Origin: Nanobdellota archaeon
GTDB taxonomy: Archaea > Nanobdellota > Nanobdellia > Pacearchaeales > GW2011-AR1
Length of the DNA stretch: 35,751 nucleotides
Assembly: GCA_030641715.1 (NCBI GenBank)
Contig: DAOWGX010000018.1
Span: 1 to 35,751, forward strand
Reading direction: 5' to 3'
The notes under the pieces: generated by a model
What the model saw: only the letters and a program-made list of their open reading frames with translations
The model's database searches: none
What the model was told of the DNA's origin: nothing
Translations under genes and position numbers: made by a program
Shown here: in pieces, positions 24,967 through 34,142 of the stretch
Layout of the letters: each line of letters starts with the position of its first letter
Numbering within the stretch: position 1 is the first letter of the stretch

Positions 24967-25484
24967 AACAAAACTTTATAATAGGGATATCGGGAATTAG
25001 TGGTTCTGGAAAAACACTATTAACCAAAGAACTAATTAAAAAAATCAAGATAGATAAAATAATCTATGTAGATGACTATTGGAAAAAACATAAGTCAATA
25101 CCAAAATCGGTTTCCAAATGGAGAGAATGGGAAAAACCTTCAAATATTAAATTTGATAAATTATATAAGGATATATTGAGATTGAAAAAGAAAGGATATA
25201 ATTTGTTGGTTGAAGGATTTTACTTATATTACAAAAAAGATATTAGAGATATTATTGATTTCAAAACATACATCACCCTTCCCAATAAACTTGTAATCAA
25301 AAGGAGGATTAATAAGTTTGGGTATGGAAACAATCAAGAGTTTTACAGCAGAGAAATACTAATCAAAGAATATAAAAAATATGGAAAACCAACCAAAAAA
25401 TATGCTGATTTAATATTGAACGGAACTAAACCAATAAGAGGAAGTACTATAAAAATTGATAAGGCTTTCCGTAAACTAAAATGA
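24963..25484 (+). CDS. P-loop kinase, uridine kinase / nicotinamide riboside kinase-like
   Basis: GISGISGSGKT Walker A, IYVDDYWK, WREWEKPSNIKFDKL. Confidence 0.75.
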   Translation: MKQNFIIGISGISGSGKTLLTKELIKKIKIDKIIYVDDYWKKHKSIPKSVSKWREWEKPSNIKFDKLYKDILRLKKKGYNLLVEGFYLYYKKDIRDIIDFKTYITLPNKLVIKRRINKFGYGNNQEFYSREILIKEYKKYGKPTKKYADLILNGTKPIRGSTIKIDKAFRKLK

Positions 25485-26311
25485 AATTAAACTTAACAAC
25501 AAAATCCGAAAACACGTGGTGTCCTGGATGTCCAAACCACATGATACTAGCTTCGGTGAAACAAACAATTACGAGTTTTATCGACGCTAAAAAGTTTAGG
25601 CAGGAAGATTTTGCAATCACGACAGACATCGGATGTCATGCAAAAATATTCGATTACATTAATCTTTCGGGAATCTACTGTCTTCATGGTCGAGCTCTTC
25701 CGACGGCAATCGGGATGAAGTTAGGAAATCCGAATCTAAAAGTCTTGGCGTTTGCGGGTGACGGGGCAGTTTATTCTGAGGGGATTTCTCATTTTATTCA
25801 TGCGTTTAAATATAATGCGGATATGACTTTAGTTCTTCATGATAATCAATCGTTCTCGCTGACGACGGGGCAACCGACGCCGACGTCTCAACAGGGTTAT
25901 GTTTCTAAGGTTAATCCATTGGGTGTTTTTGATAAACCGATGAATCCTATAAAAATTGCTTTAGCGAGTGGGGCAACATTTATTGCGAGGACTTCCGCTA
26001 AGGATATTCCGCACATGACGGAGATTTTTACGAAGGCTGTTAATCATAAGGGGTTTTCGTTTGTCGAGGTGATTCAGGATTGTTTGATTTTTAATTTGGA
26101 TTCAAATGGTAAGGATTCGCAGATGTATAATGTGAAGGATAATCTGGATAAGAAGGTTGCGGAAAAGTTGGCGGGCGAGTTTGATTACAATTCGAAGAAG
26201 GGGAAGATTCCTATGGGGGTGATTTATCGGGTTAGGGAGCCGACTCTTGGGGAGAAGTGGCCTCAGCTTCGGGGGTTGCTTGAGAGGAAAGTTGGGTGGG
26301 TTGGGAAGTAG
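25481..26311 (+). CDS. korB: 2-oxoacid:ferredoxin oxidoreductase beta subunit
   Basis: TWCPGCPNHMILASVKQ, TDIGCHAKIFDYIN, HGRALPTAIGMKL, AFAGDGAVYSEGISHFIHA (TPP binding), SLTTGQPTPTS. Confidence 0.93.
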   Translation: MKLNLTTKSENTWCPGCPNHMILASVKQTITSFIDAKKFRQEDFAITTDIGCHAKIFDYINLSGIYCLHGRALPTAIGMKLGNPNLKVLAFAGDGAVYSEGISHFIHAFKYNADMTLVLHDNQSFSLTTGQPTPTSQQGYVSKVNPLGVFDKPMNPIKIALASGATFIARTSAKDIPHMTEIFTKAVNHKGFSFVEVIQDCLIFNLDSNGKDSQMYNVKDNLDKKVAEKLAGEFDYNSKKGKIPMGVIYRVREPTLGEKWPQLRGLLERKVGWVGK

Positions 26312-26445
26312 GGTTTTGGATTTATGAATTGGAAATATTTGTTAAGTCCAATAAAAAGTATTATTTCTCATCCTTAAATTTACTACTGAAAATTAATTAA
26401 TTCTATGGCAAAATCTTTTTATACTTGCGGTTGATTATTATATAG

Positions 26446-26769
26446 ATGATACTTGAAGAAATCACTTTAGGCAAGAGTAAAGATAATAAAAGAAAAGCGA
26501 TTCAGGATAATTTGGGGCAACAAGTAATTCTTAATGATCTTCATAATAATTGGTGTCATGGAGTTCTATCAAAGGATAGGCGTAAGACTCAAGTTCTATC
26601 AAAGGATAGTGAGATTAAGGGGGTCAGATTAAAAGATGGATATGATGATAGAGTTTATCAAATGAAAGTTGTTGATGGAAGAGGAGAAATGCAACTTCAC
26701 TATGGTGATTTAAAACAATTGTTGATTATCGTATATCATCAAAAATATAGAAAACCTAAGATTGGTTAA
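26446..26769 (+). CDS. Hypothetical protein with internal in-frame repeat (107 aa)
   Basis: TATA box (tttttatac) about 30 nt upstream; VLSKDRRKTQVLSKDSEIKG repeat. Confidence 0.5.
   Translation: MILEEITLGKSKDNKRKAIQDNLGQQVILNDLHNNWCHGVLSKDRRKTQVLSKDSEIKGVRLKDGYDDRVYQMKVVDGRGEMQLHYGDLKQLLIIVYHQKYRKPKIG
26562..26609 (+). repeat. 18-bp direct repeat AGTTCTATCAAAGGATAG x2, 30-bp period
   Basis: Copies at 26562-26579 and 26592-26609. Confidence 0.9.
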
Positions 26770-26818
26770 GTTCTCCTTTAGAGTAATTTTTATTTGAAAA
26801 TTAATTATAATCTATGTA

Positions 26819-27691
26819 TTAGGTAGTAATTATCAAGATAGCCCCTATAATCATTATCGCAGTCGCGATGACCCGCCTCTTTAAACTTGTGTCTCTGAAT
26901 AATTTGCCCCCTAGTAGAACAGCAAAAAATACGGAAATTCTTTTTATTGAGAGAACAAGGGCGACGGGGGCGACGCTTATTGCGTAGAGATGGGAGTAAC
27001 GATAGATTATTGTGATGATTGCTAAGATGAAAATTGGCCACCATGAAAATTTAAATGTCTTTTTCAAATCTAAGTTTCGGGAGTAGATTATTGCTAGAAC
27101 TAGGAACACTATTGCGAGGAATAAATGTTGGAAACCCATGAATGCGTTTAGCGGGACTTTGTAATTTTTTAGAATTGCTTTGTCTAGTATCGAGGTTAGT
27201 GTGAAAAGGATTAAGGCACCGAGGATATAATGATTGCCTTTTGTTTTGATGAAATTTTTCCAAGGACTTGATAAGCTTTGTTTTTCTTTTAGTTGTAAAA
27301 TATAAGTTCCTCCTAAGAGTAAAAGCATTCCTCCGATTTCAATTAGTTTAAGAGATTCTCCGAGGGTGATGAATGCAAAAAAGGCAACTAATCCGGGAGT
27401 TAAAACGAGTAGAGGCAGGGCTTTGCTGATTTCTAAATTTTTGATTCCTTTCATGACGAATAAAAATGCAACTGCTCCGAGAATTGATTTGAAAAATAAA
27501 ACTAAGAGTCCTTGAGAAGTTATGGAGGGGTAGTCGATAAAAAAGAAAAAGGGGATTGCTAAAATAAGATTAAACAAGGAGAGAATGAGTGAGAGTGAAA
27601 GAGCTTTTTCTTTGAATAAAATTTTTTTCTCTAAGATTGCTGCGGCGGCCGAAAAAAACGCTGCCATTAAAGCGATCAAATACCATTCCAT
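26819..27691 (-). CDS. EamA/DMT superfamily transporter
   Basis: About 10 TM segments, paired-repeat architecture, FFSAAAAILEKKILF start. Confidence 0.8.
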   Translation of the reverse strand: MEWYLIALMAAFFSAAAAILEKKILFKEKALSLSLILSLFNLILAIPFFFFIDYPSITSQGLLVLFFKSILGAVAFLFVMKGIKNLEISKALPLLVLTPGLVAFFAFITLGESLKLIEIGGMLLLLGGTYILQLKEKQSLSSPWKNFIKTKGNHYILGALILFTLTSILDKAILKNYKVPLNAFMGFQHLFLAIVFLVLAIIYSRNLDLKKTFKFSWWPIFILAIITIIYRYSHLYAISVAPVALVLSIKRISVFFAVLLGGKLFRDTSLKRRVIATAIMIIGAILIITT

Positions 27692-27693
27692 CT

Positions 27694-28494
27694 TTATAGA
27701 TTAAACAAATCTTTTGCGTTCTTAAATATTTGTTCTGCTATGTTTTCTTCGCCAGTATTTTTTATTTTTGCGATTTCTTTTATTGTAATGGTGATGTTTG
27801 AGGGTTCGTTTCTTGTTCCGACGACGGGAGAGAGATATGGTGCATCTGTTTCTGTTAAAAGTTGTTTGAGTGGGGTGATTTCTACTAACATCTTAAAATG
27901 TTCTAATCTCATAATAACTGGAGGAACTGAAAAAAACCATCCGTTTTCAACACATCGTTTGATTAAACTTTTCTTTCCATTAAAACAATGCATGACAACC
28001 TTTTTACATTGGTGTTTTTCTAAAACTTCAATAGCGTCGAGTTCTGCTTTTCTTGAATGAATAATTAAGGGCTTGTCAATTTTTTTTGCTAATGCAATAG
28101 TCTTTTCAAAAAATTTGATTTGTTTTTCCTTATGTTTGGCGAATTCAGGCCAGTTGTAGTCGAGTCCAACTTCGCCAATTGCGATACACTCGTCCTTATG
28201 TCTTTCAATCCACACGAGTTCTTCGTCGATGTTGAAAGGTTTGATTTTTCTTAAAGAGTTGTCTTCGTTTTGTTCGACTTCTTTTGCTAAGGCGTCGAGG
28301 GGGTAAAGTCCGAAACTTACTTTTACAATATTATGTTTTCTTGCAATTTCTAATGCTTTTCTATTTGTCTCGGGATTTGTACCCGAACTAATGATACATA
28401 CACCTCCTGTTTTTTCAAATCTTCCGATAACTTTTTTCAAATCTTCCTCAAATCTTGTATCTTCTAAGTGTGCGTGAACATCAATTAGTTTCAT
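27694..28494 (-). CDS. tatD: TatD family deoxyribonuclease
   Basis: DVHAHLED, IGEVGLDY, PLIIHSRKA, VMHCFNG, LLTETDAPYLSP. Confidence 0.92.
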   Translation of the reverse strand: MKLIDVHAHLEDTRFEEDLKKVIGRFEKTGGVCIISSGTNPETNRKALEIARKHNIVKVSFGLYPLDALAKEVEQNEDNSLRKIKPFNIDEELVWIERHKDECIAIGEVGLDYNWPEFAKHKEKQIKFFEKTIALAKKIDKPLIIHSRKAELDAIEVLEKHQCKKVVMHCFNGKKSLIKRCVENGWFFSVPPVIMRLEHFKMLVEITPLKQLLTETDAPYLSPVVGTRNEPSNITITIKEIAKIKNTGEENIAEQIFKNAKDLFNL

Positions 28495-29003
28495 CTCCTA
28501 ATTTCCTTCTCTTCGATAACTAATGTCGATGGACGACCATCAAGTTTTCCTACTCCGATAATAATATCTACACTATCTAGAATGTCGTGGGCGATATCGC
28601 TTATTTTTATTGCAAATGGTTCGTTGGCAAGATTAACCGAGGTTGTGATAAAAGGCACCTCTGCTTCGTGAACATAATCCGAAAATTCGCAGTCGGGGAT
28701 TCTTATACCAAGGGAATCATTTGAAGAAACGTTTTTTAAAAAATTTTTATCTTTTTTCTTTAAAATTAAGGTATATGGTCCTGGCAAGTATTTTTCTAAT
28801 AATTTTTCATCAACAATACAATGTTTTTTAATCCATTCTTTTGACGGAGCAATGATGCTAAGAGGTTTATCTTTGTCTCGATATTTTATTTTTTTTATTA
28901 ATCCAACGGATTCGCTGTTCCCTGCATCGCATCCAAGTCCATAAATTGTATCGGTAGGATAGATAAAAATCGCTCCATTTTTGATATCTTCTATGAAATT
29001 CAT
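28491..29003 (-). CDS. tsaC: Sua5/YciO/YrdC family threonylcarbamoyl-AMP synthase
   Basis: AIFIYPTDTIYGLGCDA, KYRDKDKPLSII, LPGPYTLIL, GIRIPD, SVNLANEP. Confidence 0.92.
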   Translation of the reverse strand: MNFIEDIKNGAIFIYPTDTIYGLGCDAGNSESVGLIKKIKYRDKDKPLSIIAPSKEWIKKHCIVDEKLLEKYLPGPYTLILKKKDKNFLKNVSSNDSLGIRIPDCEFSDYVHEAEVPFITTSVNLANEPFAIKISDIAHDILDSVDIIIGVGKLDGRPSTLVIEEKEIRR

Positions 29004-29036
29004 AACATTTAATAATATCTCTCTCTTAAAAAGATT

Positions 29037-29255
29037 ATGATAGAATATTTGCTACTCTTTTTGGCGATTCCTCTCGGTTTTGTATTTGCAGATGTTACAG
29101 AAGATGAAAAAGAGATTTATACGAAAGCACCGTATTTTCCAATTCTTCTTTGGATTTTTGCATTTGTTGCGGCAATCTATTACCCCTTCGATAGACAAAT
29201 CGCATTAACGTTGACATTTATTTTTATAACTACTTTTGTTTGGAATAAATGTTGA
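29037..29255 (+). CDS. Small membrane protein (72 aa)
   Basis: Three hydrophobic segments, intact ORF between convergent/divergent genes. Confidence 0.55.
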   Translation: MIEYLLLFLAIPLGFVFADVTEDEKEIYTKAPYFPILLWIFAFVAAIYYPFDRQIALTLTFIFITTFVWNKC

Positions 29256-29260
29256 ATATT

Positions 29261-30571
29261 TTATAATCCTTCGTCGATGTTTTTAATTGCAGTAGGGGCT
29301 TCGCCACCATGCCAAGTGAATCGCGGTCGAATTCTCATAGGGTATATTCTTTCTGAATTGTCGTCTAAGATAATTGCGGAACCTTTTAATCTTGGGAGTT
29401 CATCTAGCTTCGATGAAATAGTTTTGTATAAGTAACTTTGGGTAATATCATTTAAGGCGTTGACATCTAATTTTGCAGTGACTCTGTGTGAGAGGACGAT
29501 GTCTGATTGTGACATCGCGTCGGTGTGAATTTTTCCAGGCTGTTGCGTTGCCATGATAATTGAAATTCCTGGTTGTCGTCCTTCTCTTAGCAATTGGATT
29601 AACGCGTCGGTTGCTGGTGTCTTCCCTTCTCTTGGCAGAAACTCGTGAGCCTCGTCGATAAGAATCCAAACTAAAGGCATTTCCCGAACGACATTATAGT
29701 TTGAGTAGTTAACCCTATTTTGAATCGCTTGAATTTCCTCATCTTTTCGTGCGATCATTCTTTCGTTGAAAATCTTTTTTGAAACTAATCCAATGATCAG
29801 GGCCCGAACATTAAATGTTCCGAGTGAAGCGTACATCGATAAATCTATTACTGTTGTTTGTCCGGCTGATATCAACTCTCGAACAGATGTTCCTGTTGTT
29901 TCATCGAAAACCTTCCATGTTTTGGCAGCGTCGAAAAGAGCCATCGCTGAATTTTTAGTTTCTTGTCCAGCATTTTCAACTTGTTTAATTAAATGGTTTA
30001 TATCATTAAAACTAAAACTTTTCTTAGTTTCTCTTAATTCGCTAATCGCAGATTCAATGACAACTGCGATAGGATTGGTAAAATTTAGTTCAAAAAGGGT
30101 TACCCAATCCATAGGCTCAAGTTCACTAATTTTAATTGCAAACTCTGCATCAACTTCAATTCCTTTTTCCCGATATTTTTGGTAATGACCAAATGGTGCG
30201 AATACTTTTATTGGGATGTTTTTTGCTTTCAGTCCCCACTCGTTAAGGAGTTCTTGATCCTTTTCGTTTTTATATTTCATTGTCCAGAAAATTCCCATCG
30301 TATCAAAGATCAACGGGGCAATGTTTCCTGATTCTTCGACGTTAAGAGTTGATAGGGCTTCGGCTATTGCTCCGAGAGTGTACGATTTTCCCGAACCCCT
30401 CTTTCCAGAAATTAAAATAACATGGCTTCTGGCGATATCCATGTAGATGGGGTTCGAGAGGGAGGTATAGTTTCCCATGGTTACATAGGTTTTCCCAATA
30501 TAGGCTAATCCTCTTTTCCCGAAAATTTTTTTATCACTTTCGTTTCTTCCAATAATAACATCAAAGGGCAT
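29261..30571 (-). CDS. herA: HerA-like DNA translocase/ATPase
   Basis: HVILISGKRGSGKSYTLGAIAEAL Walker A, VWILIDEAHEFLPREG Walker B, REGRQPGISIIMATQQP. Confidence 0.88.
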   Translation of the reverse strand: MPFDVIIGRNESDKKIFGKRGLAYIGKTYVTMGNYTSLSNPIYMDIARSHVILISGKRGSGKSYTLGAIAEALSTLNVEESGNIAPLIFDTMGIFWTMKYKNEKDQELLNEWGLKAKNIPIKVFAPFGHYQKYREKGIEVDAEFAIKISELEPMDWVTLFELNFTNPIAVVIESAISELRETKKSFSFNDINHLIKQVENAGQETKNSAMALFDAAKTWKVFDETTGTSVRELISAGQTTVIDLSMYASLGTFNVRALIIGLVSKKIFNERMIARKDEEIQAIQNRVNYSNYNVVREMPLVWILIDEAHEFLPREGKTPATDALIQLLREGRQPGISIIMATQQPGKIHTDAMSQSDIVLSHRVTAKLDVNALNDITQSYLYKTISSKLDELPRLKGSAIILDDNSERIYPMRIRPRFTWHGGEAPTAIKNIDEGL

Positions 30572-30650
30572 AGAATAAAAATTAATACTAAACTAATAAA
30601 CCTTACGAATAAATTGAATTATCAAGAAGATTGTAGTTTTAATGAGATTA

Positions 30651-31094
30651 TTAGATACGTTCCCAAATGAATAGTTTTACTTTTTTGGGGTCGTAAACTT
30701 CAAAATCTGCAGAGATAATTATTTCCTCTACGTAAATATCTTTATCTTTTGTAGCAATAAATTCTGTAGCATTTAGTTTGCACGGCGAAGAAGGATTTGT
30801 AAAATTACAAATCTTTAATGAATAATTAAATGCTGTCGGGATTTTCCCGTTTACATAATTGTCTAAGACGCTAATATTCTCTGTCAGTACATAGCTTCTT
30901 AAGTCGGTTCTTGAAGAGAGGTCTCTTAGTATCTGTCTTTGTAAGCTATAAATATATTCATCAGGGCCTTCATTTTTATCAATATGTCGAGAGTAAACTG
31001 TAATTAAAATCCCGCTTACCATTAACACTGCGATTGTTGCTTCTAGAATCCTAATCCAACCCCTATTATTTTTTATCTTTTTATTTGTTACCAT
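30651..31094 (-). CDS. Pilin-like membrane protein (147 aa)
   Basis: NNRGWIRILEATIAVLMVSGILITVYS N-terminal prepilin-like helix. Confidence 0.6.
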   Translation of the reverse strand: MVTNKKIKNNRGWIRILEATIAVLMVSGILITVYSRHIDKNEGPDEYIYSLQRQILRDLSSRTDLRSYVLTENISVLDNYVNGKIPTAFNYSLKICNFTNPSSPCKLNATEFIATKDKDIYVEEIIISADFEVYDPKKVKLFIWERI

Positions 31095-31795
31095 ACTCTT
31101 ATTGTAAATCTTGCATTTATAACTTCTCCCGTATCTTTTAAAACTTCGAGGATGTAATCTTGAGCTACTACATTTCCTAAACGGGGAATGAGACGTTCCA
31201 TATTAATTTCGGGTAATTCTTTGCAAGTAATTCCAAAATCAAAAACTTCTGGAATATTCAGATAATGCTTTAAGCCTTCATAGTCATTTGTATATCTGTC
31301 GGACATATTTACTAAAGAACTGTAAGAACTTACTCGTCGTTCAACTAAACTTCCGAGAGAATAGTTAGATAATTGTGCGCATCCGTCCAAGTTGTCGTTT
31401 TCAAATTCTGGAGAGATAGCAACCTTATAGAAACCTTCATTAGAACCTATATTTAAGTTACCGTTTTCTAATTTTGAGTTTATCTTGACATCTGAAACAC
31501 TTTTAATTAAACTATTTGTAAAACTATACTCAGAAATTTCTTCAGGTAGTTGAACGTAAAAGCAAGAACTTGGTCCGGCATAGTTGGCTTTCAGGAAGAG
31601 GCTTGTTAGATTGGTGTGGATTTTTTCTTCGAAGGAATCATAGAGTCCTGCAATAACTGAACTGGATAATGTTGTCACGTCATAAGGTTTGACAATTGTA
31701 ATTAAAAAAAATACGAATCCCATAAAAAATAGGAATGAAATTATCATCTCAAGATGCGCCGCCCCCGTTTTTCTTAGCATTCTCTTTGTTGTCAT
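31088..31795 (-). CDS. Pilin-like membrane protein
   Basis: RKTGAAHLEMIISFLFFMGFVFFLITIV prepilin-like N-terminus; likely start MTTKRML (31795) rather than the track start 31816. Confidence 0.6.
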   Translation of the reverse strand: MTTKRMLRKTGAAHLEMIISFLFFMGFVFFLITIVKPYDVTTLSSSVIAGLYDSFEEKIHTNLTSLFLKANYAGPSSCFYVQLPEEISEYSFTNSLIKSVSDVKINSKLENGNLNIGSNEGFYKVAISPEFENDNLDGCAQLSNYSLGSLVERRVSSYSSLVNMSDRYTNDYEGLKHYLNIPEVFDFGITCKELPEINMERLIPRLGNVVAQDYILEVLKDTGEVINARFTIRVW

Positions 31796-31828
31796 AACCT
31801 TCGATAGCAACCACATTTATAAAATTAC

Positions 31829-32653
31829 CTAAGCAAATAATGCCTTTGCCCCCGTTGTTATTAGTAGTGTCAATGCGAGTAAAATGAACGAATGTTTAAT
31901 CCCATTTTTAATACTCCCTTCGGAAATTTTACCGATTACGAGTCCCGCAAAGAAGGATTGTACCAGGATCATGACAAACATAGGCATGCCGAATTCGTCA
32001 GAATTTATCGTGTTAATTTCGACATTTAATCCCTCAGTGCTAGATAGATCAGATACTAAGGGTAAAATTTTAAACTCTAAAACTAACATGATTATGATAA
32101 AGACCATGAAGATAATATAACCCTGAGCTATCAAATTTGAAACGGCAGCTTTCCGTTCTTTTTTCAATTTTTCAATTTGATTGATGGATTTGGAGACGGA
32201 TTCTAAAATAGATTCTATTTTCCCCCCCGCTCGTTCAGCCTCGGAAATAAGTCCCACTGCACGGGTGATGGTCTTGCTATTAATATCTTTTGCGAATGTT
32301 TCTAACGCTTGTGTTAAAATAATTCCCAATGTTAATTGGTTCGCTAATTTTTGAATATGTGGATTAAGTGTTTTATAATCTCTATTCTTTAAATTAATAA
32401 TACTTTTGCTAATTGGCGTTCCTGTTTTGACATTTTCAACTAAGTCTCGTGAAAATTCTAGAAATTTTTCTTCTTTTTTCTTCTTTAAATCTTGATTTGA
32501 AATAAGGCTTATCATAAAAGGAAGGATACTAACAATTAAAGAGAGTATGAGGAGAAAGTATAATAGTTTACTTTCACGAGATATCAGTATAGAAGCTATG
32601 GCCATCACAATCCCTATTCCGAGTCCTACCCAATGTGTTTTTTCAAGTTTCAT
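31829..32653 (-). CDS. Type II secretion F / TadC-FlaJ-like membrane protein
   Basis: FSRDLVENVKTGTPISKSI, ETFAKDINSKTITRAVGLISEAERAGGKIESILESVS typical T2SSF domain. Confidence 0.82.
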   Translation of the reverse strand: MKLEKTHWVGLGIGIVMAIASILISRESKLLYFLLILSLIVSILPFMISLISNQDLKKKKEEKFLEFSRDLVENVKTGTPISKSIINLKNRDYKTLNPHIQKLANQLTLGIILTQALETFAKDINSKTITRAVGLISEAERAGGKIESILESVSKSINQIEKLKKERKAAVSNLIAQGYIIFMVFIIIMLVLEFKILPLVSDLSSTEGLNVEINTINSDEFGMPMFVMILVQSFFAGLVIGKISEGSIKNGIKHSFILLALTLLITTGAKALFA

Positions 32654-33948
32654 TATACATTTGGTTGTTTGGCATTTAATATGGCAAGAAAAATTATATT
32701 GACGATTACGATTCCTCCGATACTTAGGAAGAGTAAATTTGTGATTGATAGACCTGCCATTCCGAGTCCTGCAATATTCATAACGATAAACATCATCATC
32801 AGAACCAGCGGTGCGGCGATTAAAATAGAAATATAAATGTCCATGAATGTTCCTGCCATTTCAGAATATTCTTCTCGTTCTAGTCTGTAATCTAATAAGT
32901 AATTCTCCGCCTTTTTTTCGATATAATTTTTTAACTCACCACCTGTAGCAATGTTGGTGGCAAATCCGGAGAATAATTCTTCGAGTTTTTTATTTGATGT
33001 TTGCTCTGCAACATTTTTCAAAGCTGTTACTAAATCATAACCATATATATCTACTTGTGCAATTATTTTTTTCATCTCTTTTCCTATGTTGATATATTCT
33101 TTTGATTCTGCAATGATCTTGAAAATTTTGGTCGGTTCAATGTTTGAACCTGCAATTGCAGCCATGTGAATTGCCGCAAAAGGCAACTCTTGAGAAATTT
33201 TCTTTTGAACCGAATTAGCTTCGCTTGAAGGATACAGATAAAACCCAGTCATTGTTAGACTGGCTAATCCTACTGGAATTAACGCATAAATCCAGTTGTT
33301 TAAATCAATTATGATTATAATTCCAAAAATTAAAATACCGAAGACAAAAGAGATAGCTGTTGACATCATTGCCATTGATAAATAAGTCGATAACAAAAAT
33401 CTGATATTTGCCTTTTTTAAATCGTTATTAAGATCGCTAAATTTTGGAGTAAGTTTTTCAGAGTACTTTAAAAAAAACTTATTAGATATTTTAGCGTAGA
33501 TGCTTGGTTTGTTAGTTGATGCATTTTTTAATTCTTTATTATTTATTTTTTTTAAATCGTGCAAACTTTTTTTAGACAATTTCAATTTTTCGAGAAACGC
33601 TTTTTTATCTGTTTTATTAACTGTAACGTATTGTTTTTCTTTTGTCGATGGCGAAACGTAGTTCATTTTAACAGTTGGGGGTTTGGTTATATTTGATATT
33701 CGCTTTTTTACTCCCTTGAACGTATTAATTTTTTTAGGTTTTTCAGTAAATTTTTTAATTGGGGACCATTCTTTCAATAACTCTGGAACGGTATTATTTA
33801 ACAGAACCAACTGATGCGAAAGTGCATTAAAGTTTGATAAGTAAAATTTTTTATTGGCTATGTCATTTTGCATGCCTACCTGTATTGAACGCATATCCGC
33901 GATAATCTTTTTCTCTTGTTCAATATTTTTTTTTAAATCTTCAAACAT
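32653..33948 (-). CDS. FlaJ/TadC-like T2SSF membrane protein with long N-terminal extension
   Basis: LPFAAIHMAAIAGSNIEPTKIFKIIAES, GYDLVTALKNVAEQTSNKKLEELFSGFATNIATGGELKNYI. Confidence 0.85.
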   Translation of the reverse strand: MFEDLKKNIEQEKKIIADMRSIQVGMQNDIANKKFYLSNFNALSHQLVLLNNTVPELLKEWSPIKKFTEKPKKINTFKGVKKRISNITKPPTVKMNYVSPSTKEKQYVTVNKTDKKAFLEKLKLSKKSLHDLKKINNKELKNASTNKPSIYAKISNKFFLKYSEKLTPKFSDLNNDLKKANIRFLLSTYLSMAMMSTAISFVFGILIFGIIIIIDLNNWIYALIPVGLASLTMTGFYLYPSSEANSVQKKISQELPFAAIHMAAIAGSNIEPTKIFKIIAESKEYINIGKEMKKIIAQVDIYGYDLVTALKNVAEQTSNKKLEELFSGFATNIATGGELKNYIEKKAENYLLDYRLEREEYSEMAGTFMDIYISILIAAPLVLMMMFIVMNIAGLGMAGLSITNLLFLSIGGIVIVNIIFLAILNAKQPNV

Positions 33949-34111
33949 TGTTGTCCTTTATTGCTTTATCAATTTGACCGTGCAAGTCAAAGATAAAGGT
34001 CCGAAGTTTATTTGCTTCATCGAGTTTTCCTTTTCCTATGGCTTGTTTTAACTGTAAAATTGCAGAGTCCATAGAATTTATTAATTGTCCGACGAATTCG
34101 ATATTAATCAT
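33941..34111 (-). CDS. Small helical protein (56 aa) in pilus operon
   Basis: MINIEFVGQLINSMDSAILQLKQAIGKGKLDEANKLRTFIFDLHGQIDKAIKDNNV; overlaps the FlaJ-like start by 8 nt; below the ORF-track cutoff. Confidence 0.65.
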   Translation of the reverse strand: MINIEFVGQLINSMDSAILQLKQAIGKGKLDEANKLRTFIFDLHGQIDKAIKDNNV

Positions 34112-34142
34112 ATCTTACTTTAGAGAACCTTTATTTATAATA

